Part shown: positions 28,651 to 37,499 of the stretch, piece by piece
Layout: each line of letters begins with the position of its first letter
How positions within the stretch are numbered: the first letter of the stretch is position 1
Origin: Mesorhizobium loti
GTDB taxonomy: Bacteria; Pseudomonadota; Alphaproteobacteria; Rhizobiales; Rhizobiaceae
DNA: 64,000 bases
Assembly (NCBI GenBank): GCA_014189435.1
Contig: CP050293.1
Coordinates: 3,911,001 to 3,975,000, forward strand
Direction: 5' to 3'
Program-made: the position numbers and the translations under genes
The notes under the pieces: model-generated
Told to the model about the DNA's origin: nothing
Databases searched by the model: none
Seen by the model: only the letters and a program-made list of their open reading frames with translations

Positions 28651-30420
28651 TCAGGCGGAAATCAGTGTCTTGCCGGCAGCGGCGAGGCTTTCGGCGCCAT
28701 CGATAACGCGTTCCTTCAAGGCACGGACCTCGCCGAGCAGGTTTTCGGCGAAGAAGCGGCAAAGCGCGATGCGGTTGTCATCGGCAAGCGCGCCTTGCGC
28801 TAGATAGGCGCCGCCGGCGGCCAGCGAGATCAGCCTGAGATAGGGCGTAGCACCCGCCAACGCCTCGTCCGGCCGGCCATCGGCTGCCAATTCCTGCAGG
28901 AAGCGGGTCGCTTGCGTCAGATCGCCAAACGCGGCGTCGAGAGCATCGGCGGTGCGGCCGAAACCCTGCAGGTTCGAGGTTCGCACCGCTCCGGCCACCG
29001 CAGCCAGTTCGGCGATGTAACCGTGTACATGGCCGCCGCCGCCGAGCGGCAATTTGCGCATCACCAGATCAATGGCCTGTATGCCGTTGGTGCCTTCGTA
29101 GATAGGGGCGATGCGCGCATCGCGATAGAAGGCGGCCGCGCCCGTCTCCTCGATGAAGCCCATGCCGCCATGCACCTGGACGCCGAGCGAGGCAACCTCG
29201 ACGCCGACATCCGTCGAAAACGCCTTGGCCAGCGGCGTCAGCAGATTGGCACGGTCGCGCCAGTGCGCCGCCTCGTCGCCGGCCGAGACGCGTGCCAGGT
29301 CGATGGCGTGGGCACAGGAATAGCTGATCGCCCGCGCGATCTGTGTCAGCGCCTTCATGGTCAGGAGATTGCGCTGCACATCGGGGTGATGGACGATCGG
29401 CGCCATGCCGGCGCCAGCGTAGCTTGCCGCCTTGCCCTGCCGGCGGTCGTTGGCATAGGCAATCGCCTTCTGCGTTGCGGCCTCGGCGACCGCGACCCCC
29501 TGCATGCCGACGCAAAGCCGCGCATTGTTCATCATCGTGAACATGCAGGCGAGGCCCTTGTTCTCCTCGCCGATCAGCCAGCCGACGGCGCCCGGCTTGG
29601 CGCCCTGGAAACCATCGCCATAGATCATGGTGCAGGTCGGCGAGGCATGGATGCCGAGCTTGTGCTCGAGGCCGGAACAGAAGACGTCGTTGCGCGCCCC
29701 CAGCGAGCCATCGTCGCCGACCAGGAATTTCGGCACCAGGAACAGCGAGATGCCGCTCGTGCCGGCGGGCGCATCGGGCAGCCGCGCCAGAACCAGGTGG
29801 ATGATGTTGTCGGTAAAATCGTGCTCGCCATAGGTGATGAAGATTTTCTGGCCGAAGATGCGGTAGCTGCCGTCACCGGCCGACTCGGCGCGGGCGCGCA
29901 AGGCTGCGAGGTCCGAACCGGCCTGTGGCTCGGTCAGGTTCATCGTGCCCATCCACTCGCCGGAGACGAGCTTTTCGAGATATTTCGCCTTGAGGTTTTC
30001 GGAGGCGTGTTTGTCGAGCGCTTCGACCGCGCCCATGGTCAGCGTCGGGCCGATGCCGAAGGCCATGGCGGCGGAGTTCCACATTTCGAGCGCAGCGACG
30101 CCGAGCATGGTCGGCAGCGCCTGGCCGCCATAGGCTTCAGGTCCGGACAGCGCGTTCCAGCCGCCGTCGATCCAGCGGCGATAGAGCTGCTTCCAGCCGG
30201 GCGGTGTGGTGACGGCGGCGTCCTTCAGCACCGCACCTTGCTGATCGCCGATCTTGTAGAGCGGTGCGACCTCTTCGGTGGCGAAGCGACCGGCCTCACC
30301 CAGAACGGCATCGACCAGATCCTCGCCGAGGTCGCCGAACCTGCCGGCATCAAGCGCCGATTTCATGCCGGCCACGTGCTTGAGCGTGAAAGCGATATCC
30401 TCGACCGGTGCCCGATACAT
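28651..30420 (-). CDS. Acyl-CoA dehydrogenase (large, DmdC-like type)
   Basis: A 589-residue FAD enzyme, longer than short-chain acyl-CoA dehydrogenases because of N- and C-terminal extensions. It begins MYRAPVEDIAFTLKHVAGM, and has MNLTEPQAGSDLAALRARA (FAD site) and YEGTNGIQAIDLVMRKLPLGG with the catalytic base region. Proteins of this size and start resemble 3-methylmercaptopropionyl-CoA dehydrogenase (DmdC), but substrate cannot be assigned. The ATG at 30420 has AGGAGG at good spacing, better than the GTG at 30429. It forms an operon with the hydratase. Confidence 0.92.
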   Translation of the reverse strand: MYRAPVEDIAFTLKHVAGMKSALDAGRFGDLGEDLVDAVLGEAGRFATEEVAPLYKIGDQQGAVLKDAAVTTPPGWKQLYRRWIDGGWNALSGPEAYGGQALPTMLGVAALEMWNSAAMAFGIGPTLTMGAVEALDKHASENLKAKYLEKLVSGEWMGTMNLTEPQAGSDLAALRARAESAGDGSYRIFGQKIFITYGEHDFTDNIIHLVLARLPDAPAGTSGISLFLVPKFLVGDDGSLGARNDVFCSGLEHKLGIHASPTCTMIYGDGFQGAKPGAVGWLIGEENKGLACMFTMMNNARLCVGMQGVAVAEAATQKAIAYANDRRQGKAASYAGAGMAPIVHHPDVQRNLLTMKALTQIARAISYSCAHAIDLARVSAGDEAAHWRDRANLLTPLAKAFSTDVGVEVASLGVQVHGGMGFIEETGAAAFYRDARIAPIYEGTNGIQAIDLVMRKLPLGGGGHVHGYIAELAAVAGAVRTSNLQGFGRTADALDAAFGDLTQATRFLQELAADGRPDEALAGATPYLRLISLAAGGAYLAQGALADDNRIALCRFFAENLLGEVRALKERVIDGAESLAAAGKTLISA

Positions 30421-30636
30421 GCCGCTCACTCCTCCTGATGCATCGGCCCCGCCAACCCTAGAGCCAGCGCCACTGCAAAACCATCCGCCCTTTGGGCGAT
30501 CTCTCGTCTTCTTTTTACGTAAACGTCAAATTTTGTCACGCGGATTTTGCAATCGCGGCGACGCGTATTAAATTCAATCGGCGCCGGATCAAATCAACCG
30601 GCGACAGATCAGAACCAGCCGACCGGAACCCGCCCC

Positions 30637-30873
30637 ATGCTTGCCAGACCTGACGCCTATCGCTGCATCGAATGCGGCCTGCCCTATCGAGCGGAAGGGT
30701 TCTGCTACCATGAGGGCAGACTGGAACACGGTGCCGCCTACTGGTCGGATCGCGGCATATTGTGCTCGCCGCAATGCTCTCTCGCCCATCACCGCAAACG
30801 CGCCGCCGAAGGCACGCTGCGGCAGGAGCCAGCGCCGGATCCGTTTGAGGTTCAACCGCTCAGCCAGCGTTGA
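30637..30873 (+). CDS. Small cysteine-rich (zinc-ribbon-like) hypothetical protein
   Basis: A 78-residue protein with cysteines in CIECGLPY, FCYHEG and LCSPQCSLAHH, a spacing that suggests a bound metal. The C-terminus is polar. The start is taken at ATG 30637; the ribosome site is poor and the frame is open upstream. I do not recognise the family, and no neighbour suggests a role. Confidence 0.65.
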   Translation: MLARPDAYRCIECGLPYRAEGFCYHEGRLEHGAAYWSDRGILCSPQCSLAHHRKRAAEGTLRQEPAPDPFEVQPLSQR

Positions 30874-30882
30874 ACGCGGCGC

Positions 30883-30911
30883 TTGATATGTACGGTTAAA
30901 GGCCGTACATT
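30883..30911 (+). promoter_or_regulatory. Toxin-antitoxin promoter with operator in the spacer
   Basis: TTGATA (30883-30888) and TACATT (30906-30911) are spaced by 17 bases and look like -35 and -10 boxes. The dyad ATGTACGG-N7-CCGTACAT (30888-30910) fills the spacer and touches both boxes. A ribbon-helix-helix antitoxin bound there would exclude polymerase, as expected for conditional autoregulation. Confidence 0.7.
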
Positions 30912-30929
30912 AAGGTAGAGGTGATCGTG

Positions 30930-31217
30930 ATGCCAAACCAACAGACCCGTACTGCCCGTCTCGAAGCTCGGATATCCCCGGATATGCTGAGTGTGGTGAA
31001 ACGTGCTGCCGAAATCCAGGGCCGCAGCGTCAGCGACTTCGTAGTCTCCGCAGCGCAGGAAGCTGCACAACGCACCATTGAAGAGACTGCGATCATCCGC
31101 CTGTCCATCAAGGATCAGCACGCTCTGGCAGAGGCCATTTTCAATCCACCCGAACCCAATGAAGCGTTGCGCAAAGCTGCCGACGCCTACAAGCGACTTG
31201 TCGTCGAATCCCGGTGA
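30930..31217 (+). CDS. DUF1778 (TacA-type) antitoxin
   Basis: A 95-residue ribbon-helix-helix protein: TARLEARISPDMLSVVKRAA and EIQGRSVSDFVVSAAQEAA form the DNA-binding part, and the C-terminal segment (FNPPEPNEALRKAADAYKRL) is the usual toxin-binding tail with the NPP motif. It should neutralise the GNAT toxin encoded next and repress the operon through the palindrome upstream. ATG 30930 follows GAGG at 8 bases; two in-frame GTG codons precede it. The stop overlaps the toxin start (GTGA). Confidence 0.93.
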   Translation: MPNQQTRTARLEARISPDMLSVVKRAAEIQGRSVSDFVVSAAQEAAQRTIEETAIIRLSIKDQHALAEAIFNPPEPNEALRKAADAYKRLVVESR

Positions 31218-31717
31218 GTCTAGACCTGATCATCGAGCCGCTGGGCGGATCGTATGATCGTAAGGCATTCAGTTGTGGCGTGCAGGCGCTCGACCACTAT
31301 CTACGCGAGCAAGCGAGCCAGGACGTCAAACGCCGAGTCAGCAACTGCTTTGTCGCCGCAGAGCGTGACGTCGATCTCGTTGCCGGATATTACACTCTTG
31401 CAGCGTCAAGTGTACCCATGGCTTCGCTGCCAGAAGACCTGATAAAACGCCTACCGCGTTATCCAGTCCTGCCCGCCATATTGATCGGAAGGTTGGCGGT
31501 TGATATCCGATACCAGGGACAACGAGTTGGATCGATACTGATCGTGGATGCGCTCCGGCGCTGCGCCCAAGCCGCTCCTGCCTGCTTCGCGCTGATCGTC
31601 GACGCCAAGGACGACAAAGCTGCGGCTTTTTATCGCAAACATGGTTTCACGCCATTTCACGACCGCCCGTTGTCGATGTTCCTGTCGGTAGCGACGGCGT
31701 TGAAGCTGTTCGACTGA
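31214..31717 (+). CDS. GNAT family toxin (TacT/AtaT-like)
   Basis: A 167-residue acetyltransferase. The family acetylates the amino group of charged tRNAs and so stops translation. Seen here are the start FSCGVQALDHYLREQA, the acetyl-CoA loop DIRYQGQRVGSILIVDALRR and the catalytic-tyrosine region AAFYRKHGFTPF. It starts with GTG at 31214 inside the antitoxin stop codon, so the pair is coupled. Substrate tRNA cannot be predicted. Confidence 0.93.
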   Translation: MSLDLIIEPLGGSYDRKAFSCGVQALDHYLREQASQDVKRRVSNCFVAAERDVDLVAGYYTLAASSVPMASLPEDLIKRLPRYPVLPAILIGRLAVDIRYQGQRVGSILIVDALRRCAQAAPACFALIVDAKDDKAAAFYRKHGFTPFHDRPLSMFLSVATALKLFD

Positions 31718-31801
31718 CGCGCCGAATTGCCTTGATGGCAAATCCTTAACCATAGCGGTTCAGCATCTACCTTTGATCAACGGGGATTCCCTGTTTTGAA
31801 A

Positions 31802-32962
31802 ATGCCGGCGCGCCTTCTTCGCCGCAAAGCGCTTCTCGCCTTGGCGGCGACGATGGCGCTGTCGATGGCGGCAAAGGCCTCGGATTTTTCCGAGCCGTGG
31901 AAGAACGCTGACCGCGCCCTCATCGTCGACGCCTACGAATACAATTCCATCGACTGGGCCCAGCTCGCCACCGACAAGCGGGTCGTCGGCTTCATCAACA
32001 AGGCGTCCGACGGCATGCCCCCGCCCTATTTCTGTTTGGGCGACGACACCGAGGTGAAGCTCTGCAAGGCGCTGTGGAAACGCCATGCGGTGACGCGCGA
32101 ACTGTTCCAGACGCGCCGGGTGGTCGCCAAGGCACTCGGCCTGAAATGGGGCGCCTATCACCTCGCCCGCCCCGGCAATCCGGTCGAGCAGGCCAACAAC
32201 TTCCTCGACTTCGCCGAGCCGGCGCCGGACGATCTCATGGCCCTTGACATCGAGGGCAACGATCCTTCGCAATGGATGTCGCTCGACGATGCCGAGGAGT
32301 TCGTACGCCAGGTGCATCGGCGCATCGGCCGTTTCCCGGTGCTCTACACCAACGGCAAGACCGCCCAGTACATTGCCGACAACAGCTACAGATACAGGCT
32401 CCTGTCGCGGCTGCCGCTCTGGTATGCTCGCTACAAGTCCGACATCGACGTGCATTTTCCGATGGGCAACTGGCAAGGCTACGCACTGTGGCAGTTTTCG
32501 GCGCAAGCCAATTGCGGCCGGTTCCGCTGCCCCTACAGGGTCGCCGGCACGCCCAAGGACATCGACGTCAATGTCGCGCCGACAGACGCCACCACGTTGC
32601 GCGCGCAATGGCCGTTCGGTGGGCTTATCGACGTGCCGCCGGACTATCTCGCCTCGATACCGCTACCGGTCTCACGCGAAGCCGGCCTCGCCGGCAATGT
32701 CACCATCACCTATGCCTCGGTGGCGGCGCCGCCGACTTTCGAGGATATGGTGGCAGCGCTGGGCACCCGTTGGGGGAAATTTCGCGACGGCTTCCGCATG
32801 CCGGTCGTGAAGACAGTGCCGCGACGGCCAAGCTTCGGCATTGTCCAATATGTCGCCTGGAAGCGGACCGAACAGCGTTCGCCCGCGCAACTCGACGCCG
32901 CCTTTGCCGCCGCCGATCCGCTCAGCACCGCTTCGACCGAGATCGATCGCGGTTTGCGGTAG
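31802..32962 (+). CDS. Secreted GH25-like glycoside hydrolase (lysozyme family)
   Basis: A 386-residue protein with a basic N-terminus and signal segment (LLALAATMALSMAAKA). The first 240 residues show a GH25 barrel: LIVDAYEYNSIDW, VVGFINKASDG, GAYHLARPGNPVEQANNF and DLMALDIEGND with the acidic catalytic pair. A C-terminal region of about 140 residues is not recognised. It would cleave peptidoglycan in the periplasm or outside the cell. A TTG at 31796 has a slightly better distance to GGGGA. It is convergent with purD. Confidence 0.85.
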   Translation: MPARLLRRKALLALAATMALSMAAKASDFSEPWKNADRALIVDAYEYNSIDWAQLATDKRVVGFINKASDGMPPPYFCLGDDTEVKLCKALWKRHAVTRELFQTRRVVAKALGLKWGAYHLARPGNPVEQANNFLDFAEPAPDDLMALDIEGNDPSQWMSLDDAEEFVRQVHRRIGRFPVLYTNGKTAQYIADNSYRYRLLSRLPLWYARYKSDIDVHFPMGNWQGYALWQFSAQANCGRFRCPYRVAGTPKDIDVNVAPTDATTLRAQWPFGGLIDVPPDYLASIPLPVSREAGLAGNVTITYASVAAPPTFEDMVAALGTRWGKFRDGFRMPVVKTVPRRPSFGIVQYVAWKRTEQRSPAQLDAAFAAADPLSTASTEIDRGLR

Positions 32963-32986
32963 ATTGTCGTCTCCCAATACTGAATT

Positions 32987-34264
32987 TCAGCCAGCCTGCT
33001 CGCGCGCCACGGCCTGCCAGCCGATATCGCGACGGCAGAAGCCATCCGGCCAGTCGATGCGGTCGAGCGCGGCATAGGCTCGTTTCTGCGCCTCGCCGAC
33101 CGTGGCGCCTGATGCCGTGACATTGAGGACGCGGCCGCCATTGGCGACCAGCGCGCCGCCATTGATGGCGGTGCCGGCGTGGAATATCTGGACGCCATCG
33201 CTCGCCGCCTGCTCGACGCCACGGATCACGGAGCCTTTTTCCGGCGTGCCGGGATAGCCCCTCGCCGCCATCACCACGGTCAGTGCGGCCTCGTCGCGCC
33301 AGCGTATGGACATATGCGCAAGCTGACCGTCCACGGCGGCGTTGAGCAGGACCAGCAGATCGTCCTTCAGCCGCATCATCAGCACCTGGCATTCCGGGTC
33401 GCCGAAACGGGTGTTGTATTCGATCAGCTTCGGCCCCTTGTCCGTGATCATCAGCCCGGCGAACAGCACGCCGGAGAACGGCGCGCCAAGTTCGGCCATG
33501 CCGCGCATGGTAGGCTCGATGATCTCGCGCATGGTGCGTTCGACCAGTTCCGGCGTCATCACCGGGGCCGGCGAATAGGCGCCCATGCCGCCTGTGTTGG
33601 GGCCGGTGTCGCCGTCACCGACGCGCTTGTGGTCCTGCGCGGTGCCGAAGGGAAGTGCTGTGGTGCCGTCGCAGAGGCAGAAGAAACTCGCCTCCTCGCC
33701 GGTCATGAACTCCTCGACCACCACTTCCGCGCCGGCGGCGCCGAAGGAACCGTCGAAACAGGCATCGAGTGCGGCCTGTGCTTCGCCGAGCGTCATGGCG
33801 ACGGTGACGCCCTTGCCGGCAGCAAGCCCGTCGGCCTTGATGACGATCGGTGCGCCGGTCTTTTCGACATAGGCTTTGGCCGAAGCCAGATCGCCGAAAC
33901 GGCCATAGGCGGCGGTCGGGATGTTGTAGCGGGCACAGAGATCCTTGGTAAAACCCTTCGACCCTTCCAGCTGTGCGGCAGCCTTGGAGGGTCCGAAGAC
34001 GCGAATGCCTTGCGCGCGCAGATCGTCGGCAATGCCGGCGACCAGCGGCCCTTCCGGCCCAACCACGACGAGGTCGATTTTTTTGTCCTTGCAGAACGCG
34101 GCGACCGCGGCGTGATCGGCGATGTCGAGCTTGACCAGTTCGGCCTCGCCGCCGATGCCCGGATTGCCGGGAGCCGCATAGAGCCTGGTCAGCAGCGGCG
34201 ACGCGGCGATCTTCCAGGCGAGCGCATGTTCGCGGCCGCCGGAGCCGAGAAGAAGAACGTTCAT
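32987..34264 (-). CDS. purD: Phosphoribosylamine-glycine ligase
   Basis: A 425-residue ATP-grasp enzyme making glycinamide ribonucleotide in purine synthesis. Signatures include [53 protein letters not shown], the Gly-rich [18 protein letters not shown] and [17 protein letters not shown]. The ATG at 34264 follows AGAGGTG; the upstream frame to 34297 is not used. No other pur gene is nearby. Confidence 0.97.
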   Translation of the reverse strand: MNVLLLGSGGREHALAWKIAASPLLTRLYAAPGNPGIGGEAELVKLDIADHAAVAAFCKDKKIDLVVVGPEGPLVAGIADDLRAQGIRVFGPSKAAAQLEGSKGFTKDLCARYNIPTAAYGRFGDLASAKAYVEKTGAPIVIKADGLAAGKGVTVAMTLGEAQAALDACFDGSFGAAGAEVVVEEFMTGEEASFFCLCDGTTALPFGTAQDHKRVGDGDTGPNTGGMGAYSPAPVMTPELVERTMREIIEPTMRGMAELGAPFSGVLFAGLMITDKGPKLIEYNTRFGDPECQVLMMRLKDDLLVLLNAAVDGQLAHMSIRWRDEAALTVVMAARGYPGTPEKGSVIRGVEQAASDGVQIFHAGTAINGGALVANGGRVLNVTASGATVGEAQKRAYAALDRIDWPDGFCRRDIGWQAVAREQAG

Positions 34265-34377
34265 GGTCACCTCTTGATGCCAACCCTTGGAGAGCACCCG
34301 CTATTGCTCTCTGGACGATGGGTCAAGACATCAGGGCGTTTTGAGCCGAATTGCGCACGGGAACGTTATCCCCGGCC

Positions 34378-34410
34378 GAATATGGGCGCCGAATTGCGGC
34401 GCCCATATTC
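34378..34410 (-). terminator. 13-bp hairpin after the PhyH gene
   Basis: GAATATGGGCGCC and GGCGCCCATATTC pair perfectly around a 7-base loop, ten bases past the stop of the dioxygenase gene and before purD on the same strand. A T run is lacking, so it may act as a pause or mRNA-stability element as well as a terminator. Confidence 0.65.
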
Positions 34411-34419
34411 TGGCCCGCC

Positions 34420-35241
34420 TCAGCCCTGGTAGACGACTGGAAACCAGTCCTCGCGCAGCCTCTCGCCCGGCTGCATGCCATGGCCGTGATAGGGCGGCGA
34501 GGTGCGCCCCGGCCGTTCGACATAGCGGGCATCGTCACCGACCCAGCGCAGCGACAGCGCCCGGCGTCGCGCCGCGGTCAGGTTGCCACGCGCGCCATGC
34601 GCGGTCCTGAAGTCGAACAGGATGGCGTCGCCCGGCTCCATTTCCCACTCGAGCACTTTCAGCGACGGATCGTTGTCGGGATCGGGCACAGGCAGATAGT
34701 CGCCCTCGCCGGCATAGAAATTGCTGTCGTCGAGCCAGCGCACCGGCAGGATCATCTTGTCCCATTTGTGCGAACCGGCGATCAGCCGCAGCGTCGCTTC
34801 CTTCACCGGGTCGATGGGGATCCAGAAGCTCACGGTCTGCTGGCCATCGACGAAGTAGTAGGGGATGTCCTGATGCCAGGGCGTCGGCTTCTGCGTGCCG
34901 GGCTCCTTGACCAGCACATGATCGTGGAAGAACTGCGCGGTGCGCGACTGCATCACCGCCGCTGCCAGTTCGGCGACGGGCGAGTCCCGCACCACGCTGA
35001 CGAATTCAGGAATGCGCTCCCAGTTGCAGTAGTCGTCGAAGAAACTGCCGCGGCCGTTGGCTATGTCGGACGCGGTTTCGCTGCGGTTCTGCATATTGCG
35101 CTCGATGCCGGCGGCAATCGTGTCGACCCAGCCCTTGAAGGCGCCGCGAATGCAGACAGCACCGTCACGCTGATAGTCGGCGATGGTGCCCGCATCGATC
35201 ATGGAGGCGTTGGAAGTGTGGGTGGCAGCTTGGGAAGCCAT
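34420..35241 (-). CDS. Phytanoyl-CoA dioxygenase (PhyH) family protein
   Basis: A 273-residue Fe(II)/2-oxoglutarate oxygenase. The iron-binding His-x-Asp is in TPWHQDIPYYFVDG and the distal His/Arg in FRTAHGARGN. It may hydroxylate a small molecule rather than phytanoyl-CoA, as in many bacterial members; substrate unknown. The start at 35241 has GAGGAG upstream. It is divergent from a LysR gene 89 bases away, which probably regulates it. Confidence 0.9.
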   Translation of the reverse strand: MASQAATHTSNASMIDAGTIADYQRDGAVCIRGAFKGWVDTIAAGIERNMQNRSETASDIANGRGSFFDDYCNWERIPEFVSVVRDSPVAELAAAVMQSRTAQFFHDHVLVKEPGTQKPTPWHQDIPYYFVDGQQTVSFWIPIDPVKEATLRLIAGSHKWDKMILPVRWLDDSNFYAGEGDYLPVPDPDNDPSLKVLEWEMEPGDAILFDFRTAHGARGNLTAARRRALSLRWVGDDARYVERPGRTSPPYHGHGMQPGERLREDWFPVVYQG

Positions 35242-35330
35242 GGCGTTCTCCTCTTGGAATGAACCGACTATCGCAACCCTCATTCATTCAGTAAAATAAT
35301 AACTTTCCATCCAGCACATAGAGCTTACCT

Positions 35331-36242
35331 ATGAATGTGACCCTCACGCAGTTGCGCTATCTGGTCGCCGTGGCGCGTCATGGCAGCGTCACCGGCGCGG
35401 CCAAGGTGCTGAACGTTTCGCAGCCGTCGATCTCGGTGGCCATTGACGCCGTCGAAAAGAATTTCGGCCAGAAACTGTTTGTCCGCCAGAGGGGAAGCGG
35501 CGTGTCGCCGACATCGTTCGGCCGCGCGGTCGTGGCCAAGGCAAGGCAGGTTCTCACCGAGACGGAGGAACTCATCGGCCTGGGCTCAAGCAAATCGGCT
35601 GTCAGCGGAGAACTGGTGCTGGGATGCTTCGAGGATCTGGCACCGTTCTTCGCGCCGGCCCTTCTGCGCGCCTTCTCCGAACGCTATCCAGCCGTCAAGG
35701 TCGTCGTCCGCGACGAAACCTTCGAGACGCTTGGGCGGCGGCTCGGCGATGCGGCCATCGATCTCGGCCTCACCTATGACCTCAGCCTGCCGACGCATTT
35801 CGCCCGCATCCTACTGCGCGAACTTCGCCCGCACGCGCTGTTACCGGCAGGCCATGCCCTGGCGGATCGCCCAACAGTCAGCCTTGCCGATTTGGCCGCC
35901 TATCCGCTGATCACCACGGACCAGCCGCACAGCTGGCAGCACATGCTCGACCTGTTTCGCAGCCGCGGCCTTTCGCCTGTGGCCGACACGACGACAAGCT
36001 CGTTCGAACTGCAGCGCTCCATGGTCGCCAACGGCTTCGGCGTCGCGGTCAGCTACACCCGCCCGCACGGTGATCGCAGCTATGACGGCCTGCCGCTCAT
36101 CTGCAAGCCGCTGTCGGATCCGCTACCCATGCAGCGGATCCTGCTCACCTATGACACGCATCAGCGTGTGTCGAATGCGGCGCTGGCCTTCGTCGACGTG
36201 GCGAAGGGTTGGTTCGCCACCCGCGACATCTTTGCCTCGTGA
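35331..36242 (+). CDS. LysR family transcriptional regulator
   Basis: A 303-residue regulator with the N-terminal winged helix-turn-helix (MNVTLTQLRYLVAVARHGSV, TGAAKVLNVSQPSISVAI) and a periplasmic-binding-like effector domain. It is divergent from the PhyH dioxygenase, its likely target. The short shared promoter is rich in A and T near TCAGTAAAATAATAAC, but I could not fix a T-N11-A site with confidence. Confidence 0.93.
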   Translation: MNVTLTQLRYLVAVARHGSVTGAAKVLNVSQPSISVAIDAVEKNFGQKLFVRQRGSGVSPTSFGRAVVAKARQVLTETEELIGLGSSKSAVSGELVLGCFEDLAPFFAPALLRAFSERYPAVKVVVRDETFETLGRRLGDAAIDLGLTYDLSLPTHFARILLRELRPHALLPAGHALADRPTVSLADLAAYPLITTDQPHSWQHMLDLFRSRGLSPVADTTTSSFELQRSMVANGFGVAVSYTRPHGDRSYDGLPLICKPLSDPLPMQRILLTYDTHQRVSNAALAFVDVAKGWFATRDIFAS

Positions 36243-36304
36243 AAGGCTGACGGGCGCCGCGTCTCCGCTTGCCGCTTGACGGTTTCCGCCGCTGCTGCCA
36301 CTCC

Positions 36305-37294
36305 ATGGAGATGGAACCTATCCAGTCGAAAGCGGCCCAGGGCCGTGTCGCCGATGCGCCGAACGGCCACTGGGTCTATCGCGTGCTGCCGCGCTCGATA
36401 TGGCCCTATGCGCAGCTTGCCCGGTGGGACCGGCCGATCGGCTGGCAGCTGCTGCTGTGGCCGTGCTGGTGGTCGGCTGCCCTTGCGGCGAGCGCCTATC
36501 CGCGTCCCGGCGATCCGCTGCTCTCGCTGCTGCCGGCGCCCTGGTATCTCGTGCTGTTCCTGGCCGGCGCCATCGCCATGCGCGGCGCCGGCTGCACCTA
36601 CAACGACCTCGTCGACGAGGACATTGACAACCAGGTCGAGCGGACGCGCTCGCGGCCGCTGCCGTCGGGCAAGGCCACGCGCCGGCGGGCATGGCTGTTT
36701 GTTGCCCTGCAGGCCCTGGTCGGCCTCGTGGTGCTCATCCAGTTCAACAGCTTTGCCATCCTGCTCGGCATCTGCTCGCTGGCGATCATCGCCATCTATC
36801 CGTTCATGAAGCGGATAACCAACTGGCCGCAACTGGTGCTCGGCCTTGCCTTTTCCTGGGGCGCGCTGATGGGATGGGCGGTCGAGTTCGGCGATCTCGA
36901 TGGACCCGCCGTGATGCTCTATATCGGCTCGATCCTGTGGGTGATCGGCTACGACACGATCTACGCACATCAGGACAAGGAAGATGACGCCATTGTCGGC
37001 GTGCGCTCGACGGCACGCCTGTTCGGCGACAACACCAAAGCGTGGCTGGCAGGGCTCTATGGCGGTGCGCTGGTCTGCTTCGCCATCGCCTTTGCGTCGG
37101 CGCAGGCTCCGGTGGTGGCGCTGGCAGGGCTGATCGCCGCCGGCGCCCATATGGCCCGGCAGATCGCGGTTCTGGATATCGACAATCCGGACCAATGCCT
37201 GCGGCTGTTCAGGTCGAACAACCAGGTCGGCTGGCTGATCTTCCTTGGCCTGATCGGCGGTGCGGTGTGGGTGGCGCTGAAGCCGCTGGTTTAG
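36305..37294 (+). CDS. ubiA: 4-hydroxybenzoate octaprenyltransferase
   Basis: A 329-residue membrane prenyltransferase of ubiquinone synthesis. Both Asp-rich motifs are present: CTYNDLVDEDIDNQVERTRS with SRPLPSG, and IGYDTIYAHQDKEDDAIVG. About eight helices follow a cytoplasmic N-terminus. It attaches the polyprenyl chain, supplied by IspB (also in this window), to 4-hydroxybenzoate. The start is uncertain: ATG 36305, ATG 36311 or an upstream TTG at 36269; none has a strong ribosome site. Confidence 0.94.
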   Translation: MEMEPIQSKAAQGRVADAPNGHWVYRVLPRSIWPYAQLARWDRPIGWQLLLWPCWWSAALAASAYPRPGDPLLSLLPAPWYLVLFLAGAIAMRGAGCTYNDLVDEDIDNQVERTRSRPLPSGKATRRRAWLFVALQALVGLVVLIQFNSFAILLGICSLAIIAIYPFMKRITNWPQLVLGLAFSWGALMGWAVEFGDLDGPAVMLYIGSILWVIGYDTIYAHQDKEDDAIVGVRSTARLFGDNTKAWLAGLYGGALVCFAIAFASAQAPVVALAGLIAAGAHMARQIAVLDIDNPDQCLRLFRSNNQVGWLIFLGLIGGAVWVALKPLV

Positions 37295-37299
37295 TCTCC

Positions 37300-37495
37300 T
37301 TCTCCCCGTCACTATACGGGGAGAAGGTGGCGGCAGCCGGATGAGGGGCAGCGCCGACCTTGGAGGGAAGGCGAGAGGTTCAGCGGCGACACAACGCACA
37401 CTCAACTAGTCTTAAAGTGGTGGCCAAACACTTAGGTGAGCGCTGCCCCTCATCGCCCTGCCGGGCACTTCTCCCCGTATAGTGACGGGGAGAAG
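37300..37495. repeat. Palindromic intergenic repeat (type B)
   Basis: The arms are inverted copies. The left arm (37300-37353) starts TTCTCCCCGTCACTATACGG and ends GATGAGGGGCAGCG; the right arm starts CGCTGCCCCTCATC (37441) and ends with CCCGTATAGTGACGGGGAGA. Each arm holds its own hairpin CTTCTCCCCGT/ACGGGGAGAAG. The right arm enters the 3' end of the shifted DUF6101 frame. Confidence 0.85.
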
Positions 37496-37499
37496 TGGG

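Noticed and set aside
28912..30438. A 508-codon plus-strand open frame
   Set aside because: It is antisense to the acyl-CoA dehydrogenase gene and has shadow-like composition.
35242..35330. A LysR binding site in the PhyH/LysR spacer
   Set aside because: Several T-N11-A patterns occur, as expected by chance in AT-rich sequence; none has clear dyad symmetry.
36161..37405. A 414-codon minus-strand open frame
   Set aside because: It is antisense to ubiA, which has both Asp-rich motifs.
37300..37495. The type B repeat as a CRISPR-like or IS end
   Set aside because: It has only two inverted arms with one spacer and no gene within, so it is a palindromic repeat and not an array or an IS.
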